57,730 bases of DNA, from contig JAGQTU010000020.1 of NCBI GenBank assembly GCA_020438865.1, positions 1-57,730 of the forward strand, written 5' to 3'. A program made the translations under genes and the position numbers. How positions within the stretch are numbered: the first letter of the stretch is position 1; each line of letters opens with the position of its first letter. Below the pieces are notes generated by a model. The model was not told where the DNA came from, made no database searches, and saw only the letters and a list, made by a program, of their open reading frames with translations. This document shows, piece after piece, positions 8,288 through 16,819 of this stretch. This DNA is from Mycobacterium sp. (GTDB lineage Bacteria; Actinomycetota; Actinomycetes; Mycobacteriales; Mycobacteriaceae).

Positions 8288-8962
8288 GTGACGTCGACGT
8301 TCCAGCGGGCCCGCCGCCCCGAGCAACTGGCCGCCCGGCGATCGGCGATCCTGGCTGCCGCCCGCACGGCGCTGGCGGATCGACGGGTCGACGAGGTCAC
8401 CCTGCGCGACATCAGTGAGGGCGTCGGGCTGGCCAAGTCCAACGTGTTGCGCTACTTCGACAGCCGCGAGGCGATCTTCCTGGAACTGCTCGACGAGGAG
8501 TGTCGGGACTGGCTGGCCGAGTTGGGCGACGCTCTCGGCCGGCCGCGCGCCCGGAAACCCGCCTACGCCAACGAGATCCGGATCGCGACGACGGTCGCCG
8601 AAACGCTGGCCGCCCGGCGGCTGATGTGCGAGTTGCTCGGCGCGATGGCCGGGGTGCTGGAACGCAACATCTCGGTCGAGTTCGCCCGCGACTTCAAACT
8701 GCGCGCCATGGCGAACATCACCGCGCTCTCCGACCTGGTCGGCGTGCAGCTGCCCTGGCTGCCCGCGGAGTTCACCGGCTTCATGGGCGAGGCGATCCTG
8801 ACGCTGGCGGCGGGCATGTACCCCTTCTCGGTGCCCACCGAAGCGGTCCGGCAGGCGATGGAAGAGCTCGATTTCCCCGACCCGGGGTGCCGATTCCGCG
8901 AGGGTCTGCAAACCGGGCTGACCACCTGGCTGATCGGGGCGTCCGCGCAACACCCCGCATGA
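8288..8962 (+). CDS. TetR family transcriptional regulator
   Basis: A 224-aa protein. The N-terminal helix-turn-helix reads VTLRDISEGVGLAKSNVLRY, followed by the ligand-domain helices. The GTG at 8288 is preferred over GTG 8282 because TAAATT lies exactly 6 nt upstream, predicting transcription initiation at the start codon; no ribosome binding site is visible. It is divergent from the SDR gene with paired operator-like repeats between them, the typical arrangement of a local autoregulated repressor. The SDR is its most likely target. The ligand is unknown. Confidence 0.85.
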   Translation: MTSTFQRARRPEQLAARRSAILAAARTALADRRVDEVTLRDISEGVGLAKSNVLRYFDSREAIFLELLDEECRDWLAELGDALGRPRARKPAYANEIRIATTVAETLAARRLMCELLGAMAGVLERNISVEFARDFKLRAMANITALSDLVGVQLPWLPAEFTGFMGEAILTLAAGMYPFSVPTEAVRQAMEELDFPDPGCRFREGLQTGLTTWLIGASAQHPA

Positions 8963-8975
8963 CACACTTCCGGCC

Positions 8976-9698
8976 ATGAAGGGCACCTGGACCGCCCCGC
9001 GCATCATGGCCGGGACCGGCATCCTCACGATGCTCGTCGGCGGTATCGGATTCCTCGTCGTCATGACACTCAACGCGTTCGTCCTCGACGGGTTCGACGC
9101 CTACGGCGAGGTCCCCATCCCCGGCACCGGTCAGGTGCAGCTGCCCGCCGGTGCGATGACGATCAGCTTCCACACCGAGGTCAACAGCCCGCCGTCGAGC
9201 TCGTTCCGGTACCCGCCCCTGAAACTCGGCATCGACCCGCCACCGGGTGCGCCCGACCCGGTCCTCACCGAGGACCACGGCGCCACGACGAACTTCAACA
9301 ATGACCTGCACATGCGGATCTGGACCGCCCAGGTCCCGGTGGCCGGCCTCTACCGGGTGCGGACCGGCGGCGACGTCAACGGCTACATCAACCCGCGGCT
9401 GGCATTCGGCCACGAGAGCAACTACGACTACCTGCACTACGTGTTCGCCGCGATGTTCGGGGTCGGGGTGCTGGACGTGATCATGTCCCGGGTGCTCAAA
9501 CGGCTCCAGGGCCGCCGGTCCCCGGTCGCGCCCGGTGCGCCGGAACCGCCGGCGCCGGGCGACCCCTACGCCCCCTCCCCGGAGGGGGTGCGGCTCGAGC
9601 AGCTGAAAACCATTACCGGGCTGCGCGATTCGGGCGCGCTGACGCCGGCCGAGTACGAGGCCGAGAAGCGCCGGATCCTCAAGGGGAACGGCATCTAG
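8976..9698 (+). CDS. membrane-anchored protein with C-terminal SHOCT domain
   Basis: A 240-aa protein. A hydrophobic segment near residues 13-34 (GTGILTMLVGGIGFLVVMTL) looks like a signal anchor. An extracytoplasmic beta-rich region follows, with a second hydrophobic stretch (YVFAAMFGVGVLDVIM) around 155-170. The last about 40 residues (EQLKTITGLRDSGALTPAEYEAEKRRIL) form a SHOCT motif, a short oligomerisation module. The combination suggests a transmembrane protein with an intracellular SHOCT tail. No enzymatic motif is visible and the function is unknown. It begins 13 bp after the TetR stop and may be co-transcribed with it. Confidence 0.7.
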   Translation: MKGTWTAPRIMAGTGILTMLVGGIGFLVVMTLNAFVLDGFDAYGEVPIPGTGQVQLPAGAMTISFHTEVNSPPSSSFRYPPLKLGIDPPPGAPDPVLTEDHGATTNFNNDLHMRIWTAQVPVAGLYRVRTGGDVNGYINPRLAFGHESNYDYLHYVFAAMFGVGVLDVIMSRVLKRLQGRRSPVAPGAPEPPAPGDPYAPSPEGVRLEQLKTITGLRDSGALTPAEYEAEKRRILKGNGI

Positions 9699-9708
9699 AC
9701 TGCCGAAC

Positions 9709-10866
9709 ATGAGGGCAGTCAGCTGTGTGCACGGAACCCTGTCGGTGCTCGAGATGCCCGCTCCGCGACCCGCGGACGGCCAACTGGTGCTCGACGTGCG
9801 CAGCTGCGGCATCTGCGGATCGGACCTGCACGCCAAGGACCACGCCGACGAGTTGGCCGAGATCTTCGACGAAACCGGTTATCCGGACGGCATGCGCGCC
9901 GACACCCCCACCGTCTTCGGGCACGAATTCTCCGGCGAGGTGGCCGAGCGAGGGGCCAAGACGCCGAAGGCCTTTAAGGTCGGTACCCGCGTGGTGTCGT
10001 TCCCGATGGTGCGGTCGCACGGTGGAGTCCAGCTCACCGGGCTATCGCCGTTCGCGCCGGGCGGGTACGCCGAACAGGTGCTGGTGGAGGCGTCGATGAC
10101 GTTCCCGGTGCCCAACGGGCTGTCGATGGACGTCGCAGCGCTCACCGAGCCCATGGCGGTGGCGCTGCATGCGGTACGGCGCAGCGACATCGCCAAGCGC
10201 GACACGGCGATCGTCATCGGTTGCGGGCCGGTCGGGCTTGCGGTCATCTGCCAGCTCAATGCCCGCGGCGTCGAGACCATCGTGGCCAGTGACTTCTCGC
10301 CGGGGCGGCGGGCGCTGGCCAGCCAGTGCGGTGCCGATATCGTCGTCGACCCCAAGGTGGAGTCGCCTTATGACCGAGCGTCGCGCAAGGGGGTGGTCAC
10401 CGACTTCTCCGGCCTTGCCGATCTCGCGGTCGGGTCGATGGAGAAGCTGCGCAAGCTGCCCGGCTGGCAGTACGTCTACCGCGCCGCCGACGTACTGGGC
10501 GCCGCGGGGCCCAAGCGACCGGTGATCTTCGAATGTGTGGGCCTGCCGGGCATGATCGACGGCATCATCGCGGCAGCGCCGCTGAGCTCACGGGTGGTCG
10601 TCGTGGGTGTCTGCATGAGTCCCGACCGATTCCGCCCGGCGTTGGCCGGCGGCAAGGAGGTCGATCTGCGCTTCGTGTTCGCCTACACCCCACTGGAGTT
10701 CCGCGACACCCTGCACATGCTGGCTGACGGAAAGCTCGATGCCGCGCCCCTGGTGACCGGGAAGGTGGGGCTCGACGGGGTGGCTGCCGCGTTCGAGGCG
10801 CTGAGTGACCCGGAGGCGCACGCGAAGATCCTCGTCGACCCGCGCAGCGCGGTCACCTCGCCCTAG
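9709..10866 (+). CDS. zinc-binding medium-chain dehydrogenase without structural-zinc lobe
   Basis: A 385-aa medium-chain dehydrogenase/reductase. Catalytic-zinc motifs are present: CGICGSDLHAKD near residues 34-45 and GHEFSGEV further on, with the conserved LTEPMAVALHA. The cofactor motif is VIGCGPVGLAVI. The four-cysteine structural-zinc loop normally found after the GHE motif is missing: the equivalent region reads FPMVRSHGGVQLTG without cysteines. A long insertion around the segment SRKGVVTDFSGLADLAVGS is unusual. The substrate is unknown. It starts 10 bp after the SHOCT gene and converges with the metallo-hydrolase gene 10 bp beyond its end. Confidence 0.8.
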   Translation: MRAVSCVHGTLSVLEMPAPRPADGQLVLDVRSCGICGSDLHAKDHADELAEIFDETGYPDGMRADTPTVFGHEFSGEVAERGAKTPKAFKVGTRVVSFPMVRSHGGVQLTGLSPFAPGGYAEQVLVEASMTFPVPNGLSMDVAALTEPMAVALHAVRRSDIAKRDTAIVIGCGPVGLAVICQLNARGVETIVASDFSPGRRALASQCGADIVVDPKVESPYDRASRKGVVTDFSGLADLAVGSMEKLRKLPGWQYVYRAADVLGAAGPKRPVIFECVGLPGMIDGIIAAAPLSSRVVVVGVCMSPDRFRPALAGGKEVDLRFVFAYTPLEFRDTLHMLADGKLDAAPLVTGKVGLDGVAAAFEALSDPEAHAKILVDPRSAVTSP

Positions 10867-10876
10867 TGCCGCGTCG

Positions 10877-11500
10877 TCAGCTGCCTCGTTTCACCCAGTC
10901 GTCGTAGTTCACCAGCTCGTCGCCGATGCGGGTGGTGTCCCCGTGGCCGGTGTACACCACGGTGTCGGCGGGCAGCTTGCCCAGCTTGTCCTTGATCGAC
11001 CCGAGGATGGTCGGGAAGTCGGAGAACGACCGCCCGGTCGCGCCGGGTCCACCCTGGAACAGGGTGTCGCCGGAGAACACCGCGCCCAACGCCGGGGCGT
11101 ACAGGCAGGTCGAACCGGGGGAGTGTCCCGGCGTCGCGATGGCATGCAATTCGATACCGTCGGCCTTGAGTACCTGACCGTCCTCGATCGCGCGAAAGCC
11201 CTTGTCCCCGTGCGTCATTTCCCACAGCATGGTGTCGGCAGGGTTCAGCAGGATCGGCGCGTCGAAGTCCTTGCCGAGCCGCGGCGCCACCGTGATGTGG
11301 TCGTTGTGGCCGTGGGTGCACACCACCGCGACGACATGCCGGTTGCCGACCGCGTCCTCGATCGCGTTGGCGTCGTGCGCCGCGTCGATCACGATCACCT
11401 CGGCGTCGTCGCCGACGATCCAGATGTTGTTGTCGACGTCCCAACTGCCGCCGTCGAGTTCGAAGGTGCCGTGCGTGACCACCCGCTCGATGCCGGCCAC
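10877..11500 (-). CDS. metallo-beta-lactamase-fold hydrolase coupled to mscR (Rv2260-like)
   Basis: A 207-aa protein. The metal site HxHxDH is seen as THGHNDH (His63, His65, Asp67, His68), with further ligands in GHSPGST, FSGDTLF and YTGHG. It is the size of glyoxalase II-type hydrolases. The GTG start overlaps the mscR TAG stop by one base, so the two are translationally coupled. In M. tuberculosis the same pair is Rv2259-Rv2260, by recall. Because MscR oxidises S-hydroxymethyl-mycothiol to S-formyl-mycothiol, a thioesterase that releases mycothiol would complete the pathway. That is an attractive inference, not shown by sequence. Confidence 0.85.
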   Translation of the reverse strand: MAGIERVVTHGTFELDGGSWDVDNNIWIVGDDAEVIVIDAAHDANAIEDAVGNRHVVAVVCTHGHNDHITVAPRLGKDFDAPILLNPADTMLWEMTHGDKGFRAIEDGQVLKADGIELHAIATPGHSPGSTCLYAPALGAVFSGDTLFQGGPGATGRSFSDFPTILGSIKDKLGKLPADTVVYTGHGDTTRIGDELVNYDDWVKRGS

Positions 11501-12585
11501 TACAACACCACCACCGAGCGCAGCACCTCGCCGGCGTGCATACGATGGAATGCCGACTCGACATCTTCCAAGCCGATCCGCTCGGAGACGAATTTCTCCA
11601 GCGGCAGCCGGCCCTGCCGGTACAGGCTGATCAGGGTCGGGAAGTCCCGTTCGGGCAGGCAGTCGCCATACCAGGAGGACTTCAACGAGCCGCCGCGGGA
11701 GAAGAAGTCCACCAGCGGCATCTCCAAGCCCATGTCCGGTGTCGGAACCCCGACCAGCACAACGGTTCCGGCCAGATCACGGGCGTAGAACGCCTGCTTC
11801 CAGGTCTCCGGGCGGCCCACCGCGTCGATCACCACGTCGGCGCCGTTACCGTCGGTGAGGTCCTGGATGGTCTTCACGACGTCGAGGTCCCGGGCGTTAA
11901 TCGTGTGGGTCGCGCCGAAGTCGCGGGCCCAGTTCAGCTTGGTGTTGTCGGTGTCGACGGCGATGATCTGCTTCGCCCCGACCAGCCGGGCCCCCGCGAT
12001 CGCCGCGTCACCGACGCCGCCGCAGCCGATGACCGCGACCGTGTCGTCGCGCTGCACGTTGCCGGTGTTGATCGCCGCGCCGATGCCCGCCATCACGCCG
12101 CAGCCCAGCAGTCCGGCGACGGCCGGGTCGGCTTCCGGATCGACCTTGGTGCACTGGCCTTCGTGCACGAGTGTCTTGTCGGCGAAGGCGCCGATCCCGA
12201 GCGCCGGGGTCAGTTCGGTGCCGTCGGTGAGCGTCATCTTCTGGGCGGCGTTGAAGGTGTCGAAGCAGTACCACGGCCGCCCGCGCTTGCAGGCGCGGCA
12301 TTGACCGCACACCGCGCGCCAGTTCAGGATTACGAAGTCGCCGGGCTCGACCTTGGTGACGTCAGCGCCGACCGACTCCACGGTGCCGGCCGCCTCGTGG
12401 CCCAGCAGGAAGGGGTACTCGTCGTTGATGCCGCCCTCGCGGTAGGTGAGGTCGGTGTGGCAGACGCCGCAGGCGATCACCTTGACCACCACCTCGCCCG
12501 GGCCCGGATCCGGGACGAGGATGTCGACGACTTCGACCGGCTCGCCCTTCTTGCGAGAAATCACACCGCGCACTGTTTGACTCAT
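11500..12585 (-). CDS. mscR: S-nitrosomycothiol reductase / mycothiol-dependent formaldehyde dehydrogenase
   Basis: A 361-aa class III-like alcohol dehydrogenase. The catalytic zinc region is CGVCHTDL (Cys42) and GHE (His63-Glu64). The structural zinc cysteines are Cys93, Cys96, Cys99 and Cys107 ([10 protein letters not shown] then YC). The NAD motif is [12 protein letters not shown]. The N-terminus MSQTVRGVI matches the mycobacterial MscR start as I recall it. The enzyme detoxifies formaldehyde and nitrosothiols using mycothiol. The start codon lies inside a 20-bp perfect palindrome, and a TATGGT box is placed 7 nt before the ATG, suggesting a leaderless message repressed at its own start site. 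The downstream metallo-hydrolase is coupled to it. Confidence 0.92.
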   Translation of the reverse strand: MSQTVRGVISRKKGEPVEVVDILVPDPGPGEVVVKVIACGVCHTDLTYREGGINDEYPFLLGHEAAGTVESVGADVTKVEPGDFVILNWRAVCGQCRACKRGRPWYCFDTFNAAQKMTLTDGTELTPALGIGAFADKTLVHEGQCTKVDPEADPAVAGLLGCGVMAGIGAAINTGNVQRDDTVAVIGCGGVGDAAIAGARLVGAKQIIAVDTDNTKLNWARDFGATHTINARDLDVVKTIQDLTDGNGADVVIDAVGRPETWKQAFYARDLAGTVVLVGVPTPDMGLEMPLVDFFSRGGSLKSSWYGDCLPERDFPTLISLYRQGRLPLEKFVSERIGLEDVESAFHRMHAGEVLRSVVVL

Positions 12586-12594
12586 GAGTCAAAC
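12575..12594. promoter_or_regulatory. 20-bp perfect palindrome over the mscR start codon (candidate operator)
   Basis: The sequence GTTTGACTCATGAGTCAAAC is its own reverse complement over all 20 bases. Its centre falls within the ATG of mscR (12585-12583). On the minus strand a TATGGT -10 box (12598-12593) overlaps its upstream end. A protein bound here would cover the predicted transcription start. A perfect 20-bp palindrome is expected by chance about 0.05 times in a window of this size. No second copy was seen in the window. Confidence 0.6.
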
Positions 12595-12603
12595 CATAGC
12601 TTG

Positions 12604-13776
12604 ATGATCTCGCCGCGAACGGAGCGGTTCGGGCGATACGGTGGAGTCTTGCTTACCGCGCGAATCGAACCCCGCACCGATCTGGTCATCCAGGCCCGCG
12701 CCGCCTATCGCCTCGGCGACTGGGAGAACGCTTATGCCGCGTTCAGCCGGGCCGGGGCGGTCGGCCCGCTCGCCGTCGACGATCAGGACGCGATGGCGAC
12801 CGCCGCGTGGCACCTCGGCCACGACCGAGAGGCGGTCCGCATCGCCGAACTGGTGTACGTCCGGTTGGCCCGTACCGATCCGAACGCCGCCGCGGTGAAA
12901 TCCGTCGAACTCGCCGAGGGCTGGCTGCTGCGCGGCGATGTCAACATGGGCCGCAACTGGCTGAGCCGGGCGCGCCGGCTGATGTCGAGCGACGGACCCG
13001 CGGCCGGCCGGCTGACCTACCTGGAGACGGTGTTCGCGGTGCTGACCGAGGACACCGATGCCCTGGCCGACCGAGCCGCGGCGCTGCGCGAGCTGGCGGA
13101 CCGGGCGGACGATGTCGCGCCGGCCGTGCCCAACCTCGTGGCGCTGCTGTCCGCCGACGACAACCACCGGGAGCTGGAGAACCGGCTGCTCGCGCTGAGC
13201 CGGGCGCTGGAGGAAACGCATCCGCGTGCCGCCGGTGAGACGTACTACCAACTCGGCCAGATCCGGCGGCTGCGCGGCGACTCCGAGGGTGCCGCGGCGG
13301 CCTATGCCCGGGCCCGGCAGTTGCAGACCGAACCGCAGCCCGGTGAGGCGCTGCTGCGTTTCGCGGTCGGGGACCGCGACGGGGCATGGGCCGACCTGCT
13401 CGCCACCCTGAACACCCTCGACCGCCGGCGCCGGAATCGGGTGCTGCGCGGTGCGGTCGAGATCGCTCTGGCCCGAGACGACCTGGCCGCCGCCGAACGG
13501 TACTGCGACGAGCTGGGCGCCGGCGCGGAGGACTGGCGCGGTGCGGTGTTGGTGCGCCGCGGCCGGCACGCTGAGGCGCTGACCGCCCTGCAGGCGGCGT
13601 TGCAGCGGCACCGGGCCCACCGCTCGGCCTACGAGACGGCCCGGGTGTACGGCTGGATGGCCGCCGCGCACCGCGGGGTCGGCGCTCACCACCTCGCCAC
13701 TGCGGACGAGGCGGCCGCGGCCGAGCTCTACCGCATGCTCGGCATCCAGGCCGCCCGCGGGCACGGGGCCCGCTAG
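12604..13776 (+). CDS. tetratricopeptide-repeat protein
   Basis: About 390 aa from ATG 12604. The protein is almost entirely alpha-helical repeats, with TPR-like pairs such as AAYRLGDWENAYAAFSRAG, the helix beginning AGETYYQLGQIRRLRGDSEG, and RGRHAEALTALQAALQR. No catalytic domain is visible, so a scaffold or regulatory role is likely. The start is uncertain: TTG 12649 lies 6 nt after a TACGGT box and would make a leaderless 375-aa form, while ATG 12604 has no ribosome binding site. The gene is divergent from mscR with only 18 bp between the ATGs, so the mscR operator may also affect it. It lies 8 bp before the serine hydrolase gene, forming a probable operon. Confidence 0.75.
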   Translation: MISPRTERFGRYGGVLLTARIEPRTDLVIQARAAYRLGDWENAYAAFSRAGAVGPLAVDDQDAMATAAWHLGHDREAVRIAELVYVRLARTDPNAAAVKSVELAEGWLLRGDVNMGRNWLSRARRLMSSDGPAAGRLTYLETVFAVLTEDTDALADRAAALRELADRADDVAPAVPNLVALLSADDNHRELENRLLALSRALEETHPRAAGETYYQLGQIRRLRGDSEGAAAAYARARQLQTEPQPGEALLRFAVGDRDGAWADLLATLNTLDRRRRNRVLRGAVEIALARDDLAAAERYCDELGAGAEDWRGAVLVRRGRHAEALTALQAALQRHRAHRSAYETARVYGWMAAAHRGVGAHHLATADEAAAAELYRMLGIQAARGHGAR

Positions 13777-13784
13777 TCCCAGAC

Positions 13785-14612
13785 ATGCCGACACCGCTCG
13801 ACGTCATCGCCGACTGGCCGGTTCCGGCCGCGTCGGCCGCGGTGGTCGGGACGTCCGGCGTGCTGGCCGGCTACGGCGACGGCTCCCGCGAGTACCGGCT
13901 GGCCTCGGTGACCAAGCCCCTGGTCGCGCGGGCCGCCCACGTCGCGGTCGAGGAGGGGGTGGTCGAATTGGACAGCCCCGCCGGACCGCCCGGCTCCACG
14001 GTCCGGCACTTGTTGTCGCACGCCTCCGGTTATTCCATGCACTCCGCGGAGACCCTGGCCGAACCCGGCACCCGGCGGGTGTACTCCAACTTCGGCTTCG
14101 GCGTGCTCGCCGAGACGATCGAGTCGCAATCCGGGATCGAGTTCGGCCGGTACCTGTCGGAGGCCATCTTCGAACCGCTGGGCATGACGGCATCCCGGCT
14201 GGAGGGCGGGGCGGCCGCGGCCGGCTTCGGTGGCGTCTCCACGGTGGATGACCTGGCGGTTTTCGCCGCAGACCTGCTGGCGCCGCGGACCGTGTCGGCG
14301 CCGATGCACGCCGAGGCGATCGGCGTGCAGTTCCCGGGGCTGACCGGGGTGCTGCCCGGCTTCGGCGTGCAACGCCCGAACGACTGGGGTCTGGGCTTCG
14401 AGATCCGGGACGACAAGTCGCCGCACTGGACCGGGACGAGAAACACCCCGCGGACGTTCGGGCATTTCGGCCAGACCGGCACATTCCTGTGGGTCGACCC
14501 GGTCCGGGAGCTGTCGCTGGTCGTGCTCACCGACCGGGACTTCGACGAGTGGGCCAAACCGCTGTGGCCGGCGCTATCTGATGAAGTTCTGAGAGAGTTC
14601 GGAGCGGACTAG
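13785..14612 (+). CDS. serine hydrolase of the beta-lactamase/penicillin-binding family (Rv2257-like)
   Basis: A 275-aa protein. The SxxK nucleophile motif is SVTK (Ser41), the second motif is YSN (VYSNFGFGVLAE), and the third is HFGQTG, equivalent to HxG/KTG. This set defines class C beta-lactamase-type serine hydrolases (esterases, D-amino peptidases, peptidoglycan-related enzymes). No signal peptide is visible, so it is probably cytosolic and unlikely to be a resistance beta-lactamase. At 275 aa it is shorter than AmpC-type enzymes. It follows the TPR gene by 8 bp. In M. tuberculosis a comparable gene lies next to the DUF3145 gene, as here. Confidence 0.8.
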   Translation: MPTPLDVIADWPVPAASAAVVGTSGVLAGYGDGSREYRLASVTKPLVARAAHVAVEEGVVELDSPAGPPGSTVRHLLSHASGYSMHSAETLAEPGTRRVYSNFGFGVLAETIESQSGIEFGRYLSEAIFEPLGMTASRLEGGAAAAGFGGVSTVDDLAVFAADLLAPRTVSAPMHAEAIGVQFPGLTGVLPGFGVQRPNDWGLGFEIRDDKSPHWTGTRNTPRTFGHFGQTGTFLWVDPVRELSLVVLTDRDFDEWAKPLWPALSDEVLREFGAD

Positions 14613-14720
14613 CGCAACACAGGCCTCAAGAGGCACAATAGACACGCACGACACACCTGCACCGTCGGAAACACCAGGTCGTTGGGGAAGACGTCCCTAG
14701 TGGAGCCGAAGGAGCAAGCG

Positions 14721-15233
14721 ATGCGTGCGTCGAACCAGTTCGCCGACGCGACAACCGGCGTGGTGTACATCCACGCCTCGCCCGCGGCGGTGTGCCCGCA
14801 TGTCGAGTGGGCGTTGTCGTCGACCCTCGATGCCCGGGCGAACCTCAAGTGGACCCCGCAGCCCGCCATGCCCGGCCAGCTGCGGGCGGTGACCAACTGG
14901 GTGGGCCCGGTGGGCACCGGGGCCCGGCTGGCGAACGCGCTGCGCTCCTGGCCCGTGCTGCGGTTCGAGGTCACCGAGGATCCCAGCGCCGGCGTGGACG
15001 GCCAGCGGTTCTGCCACACCCCCCAACTCGGCCTCTGGCACGGGGCGATGAGCGCGAACGGCGACATCATGGTCGGCGAGATGCGGCTGCGCTCGCTGAT
15101 GGCCGCTGGTGCCGACATGCTGGCCGCCGAACTGGACTCGGTGCTCGGCACGGCGTGGGACGAGGCGCTCGAGCCCTACCGCGATGGCGGCGACGGAGCC
15201 GAGGTGAGCTGGCTGAGCCGAGGAGTCGGCTGA
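14721..15233 (+). CDS. DUF3145 family protein
   Basis: A 170-aa actinobacterial protein of unknown function. The ATG at 14721 is chosen because AAGGAG lies 6 nt before it; the open frame extends 13 codons upstream without such a site. Recognisable segments include TTGVVYIHASPAAVCPHVEW and LWHGAMSANGDIMVGEMRL. No enzyme motif, signal peptide or membrane segment is visible. The family is nearly universal in mycobacteria, and the neighbouring serine hydrolase and mscR genes are conserved near it. A 108-bp leader region separates it from the serine hydrolase gene. Confidence 0.8.
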   Translation: MRASNQFADATTGVVYIHASPAAVCPHVEWALSSTLDARANLKWTPQPAMPGQLRAVTNWVGPVGTGARLANALRSWPVLRFEVTEDPSAGVDGQRFCHTPQLGLWHGAMSANGDIMVGEMRLRSLMAAGADMLAAELDSVLGTAWDEALEPYRDGGDGAEVSWLSRGVG

Positions 15234-15339
15234 CTCGTCGTTGCGGTTGCGGCGCGCTGACCGTCGGGTAAATTCGTCGGGTAGGTTGCTGCCCGGTTGA
15301 GCCCGGCGCCTGCGGCAAGCCACGACACAGGGTGAATCG

Positions 15340-15909
15340 ATGACGACGGAGAACGCGGTTTCGGCGCAGCAGCGCCGCAAGTTCGTCGACGCCGCCCTTG
15401 CCGAACTGGCGCTGGTGGGTGTCGATCGGTTCAGCATCGACCGGGTCGCCAACCGGGTCGGCGTCGATCCCGAGGTGATCATCGCGATCTGGCACGACCG
15501 TCGGGTGCTGTTGATGGACGCGGTGCTGAGCAACGCGCAGGAGCACGTCCCGGTCCCGGACATCGGCAGCCTGCGCGGCGACCTGACCGAATACGTGCGC
15601 GCCCAGATCGAGTACCACAACTCCGAGCAGCGCCGGGCCCTGTTCCACGCGTTCCTGCCCAACCACGCCGACGACCTGGACGGCACCGAGGTCCGCCCGG
15701 ACTTTTGGAACATCCGTATCGAGCGGATGTCGGTGATGCTGGAGCGGGCCGCCCAACGGGGCGAACTGCGCGACGGTCTCGACACGTCCGAGGCGATGAA
15801 AATGCTGTCGGCCGCCATCAACTTCGACACCGTCTACACCGACGGCCCGGTCCGGCCGGACTACGCCGAGGTGGTCCTGGACATCTTCATCCGCGGCGTC
15901 AGCCGCTAG
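15340..15909 (+). CDS. TetR-like transcriptional regulator
   Basis: A 189-aa protein. The N-terminal helix-turn-helix is FSIDRVANRVGVDPEVIIAI, somewhat divergent from the TetR consensus (IWHDRRVL replaces the usual YYHFxxKE segment). An all-helical ligand domain follows. The ATG is preceded by AGGGTGAATCG, a usable ribosome binding site. No divergent partner is adjacent: the next gene converges on it with a 10-bp gap. Targets and ligand cannot be read from context. Confidence 0.8.
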   Translation: MTTENAVSAQQRRKFVDAALAELALVGVDRFSIDRVANRVGVDPEVIIAIWHDRRVLLMDAVLSNAQEHVPVPDIGSLRGDLTEYVRAQIEYHNSEQRRALFHAFLPNHADDLDGTEVRPDFWNIRIERMSVMLERAAQRGELRDGLDTSEAMKMLSAAINFDTVYTDGPVRPDYAEVVLDIFIRGVSR

Positions 15910-15919
15910 CCCGCCGCCA

Positions 15920-16819
15920 TCACGCCGGGCAGCGGATCTGCAGCGCGGCCGGCACCGCCGAGATCTCCACCGGAAGCGGGCAGGCGAAGTCGCCGTCGGC
16001 GTACGCATTGATCCCGGGCGATTCCACGGTGACGGTGCGGGCGCGATCGGTGGTGACGTCGTCGAGATCGACGTGGGTGCCCTTGAACACGGTGGGGAAC
16101 AGCCGGATCAACTTGGTCCGTGAGGCGGTGTGCACCATGGTGATGTCGAGTAGACCGTCGCCGTGGTCGGCGTTCGGGCAGATCAGCATCCCGCCGCCGT
16201 AGCTTCGGGTGTTGCCGAAGGCGGCCAGCGTCAGGTCGGCGACGATCTCCCGTTCGCCGTCGAGGACGAGCCGGAACGGCAGCAGCCGCAGCCGGGACAA
16301 CTCGGCCACGATCGCGAGGTTGTAGCGCATCCGGCCGTGCGGCCAGCGCATCCGGTTCACCCGGTCGCTGACCAGTGAGTCGAATCCGGTCGCCGCCACG
16401 GTGCCGAACCAGGTGACGGCGCCGTCCGCGCCGCGGATCCGTCCCAGATCGACGGTCTCGGTGCGGCCGTCGAGGATGACGTCGGCCGCGGCGGCCGGAT
16501 CGCCAGTCGGCAGCCGGTACTCGCGGGCGTGGTCGTTGCCGGTGCCCGCCGGCACGATGCCGAGCGGAATATCGGTGCGCGCCAGCGACTGCAGCGCCAG
16601 CGAGATGACGCCGTCGCCGCCGACCACCACCAGGGCGTCGGTTCCGCGCCCGACCGCCTCGTTGACGAGCACCCGGGCGTGTGCGGCGTCGCGACCGACG
16701 ATCGCGACGACGTCGACGCCGCGTTCCTGAAATCGCGCCACCGCCAACTCGGCGGCATGCGGCGCATTGCCGTGCCCCGACATCGGATTGGTCAGGACCG
16801 TTATGTGTCCGATGGTCAC
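15920..16819 (-). CDS. diacylglycerol kinase / lipid kinase-like protein (Rv2252-like)
   Basis: A 299-aa protein of the DAGK catalytic family. The nucleotide-binding motif GGDG is seen in VVVGGDGVISLAL, followed by IPLGIVPAGTGNDHARE. The late segment GINAYADGDF matches the family's conserved DGE-like motif. The GTG at 16819 overlaps the TGA of the upstream flavoprotein gene (GTGA), so the pair is translationally coupled. The M. tuberculosis homologue Rv2252 has been described as a diacylglycerol kinase linked to phosphatidylinositol mannoside synthesis. Specificity here is inferred from family and synteny. Confidence 0.88.
   Translation of the reverse strand: MTIGHITVLTNPMSGHGNAPHAAELAVARFQERGVDVVAIVGRDAAHARVLVNEAVGRGTDALVVVGGDGVISLALQSLARTDIPLGIVPAGTGNDHAREYRLPTGDPAAAADVILDGRTETVDLGRIRGADGAVTWFGTVAATGFDSLVSDRVNRMRWPHGRMRYNLAIVAELSRLRLLPFRLVLDGEREIVADLTLAAFGNTRSYGGGMLICPNADHGDGLLDITMVHTASRTKLIRLFPTVFKGTHVDLDDVTTDRARTVTVESPGINAYADGDFACPLPVEISAVPAALQIRCPA

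Noticed and set aside
11536-12603. N-terminal extension of the TPR protein
   Set aside because: The open frame runs antisense through mscR, which is certain. The extension has no TPR character.
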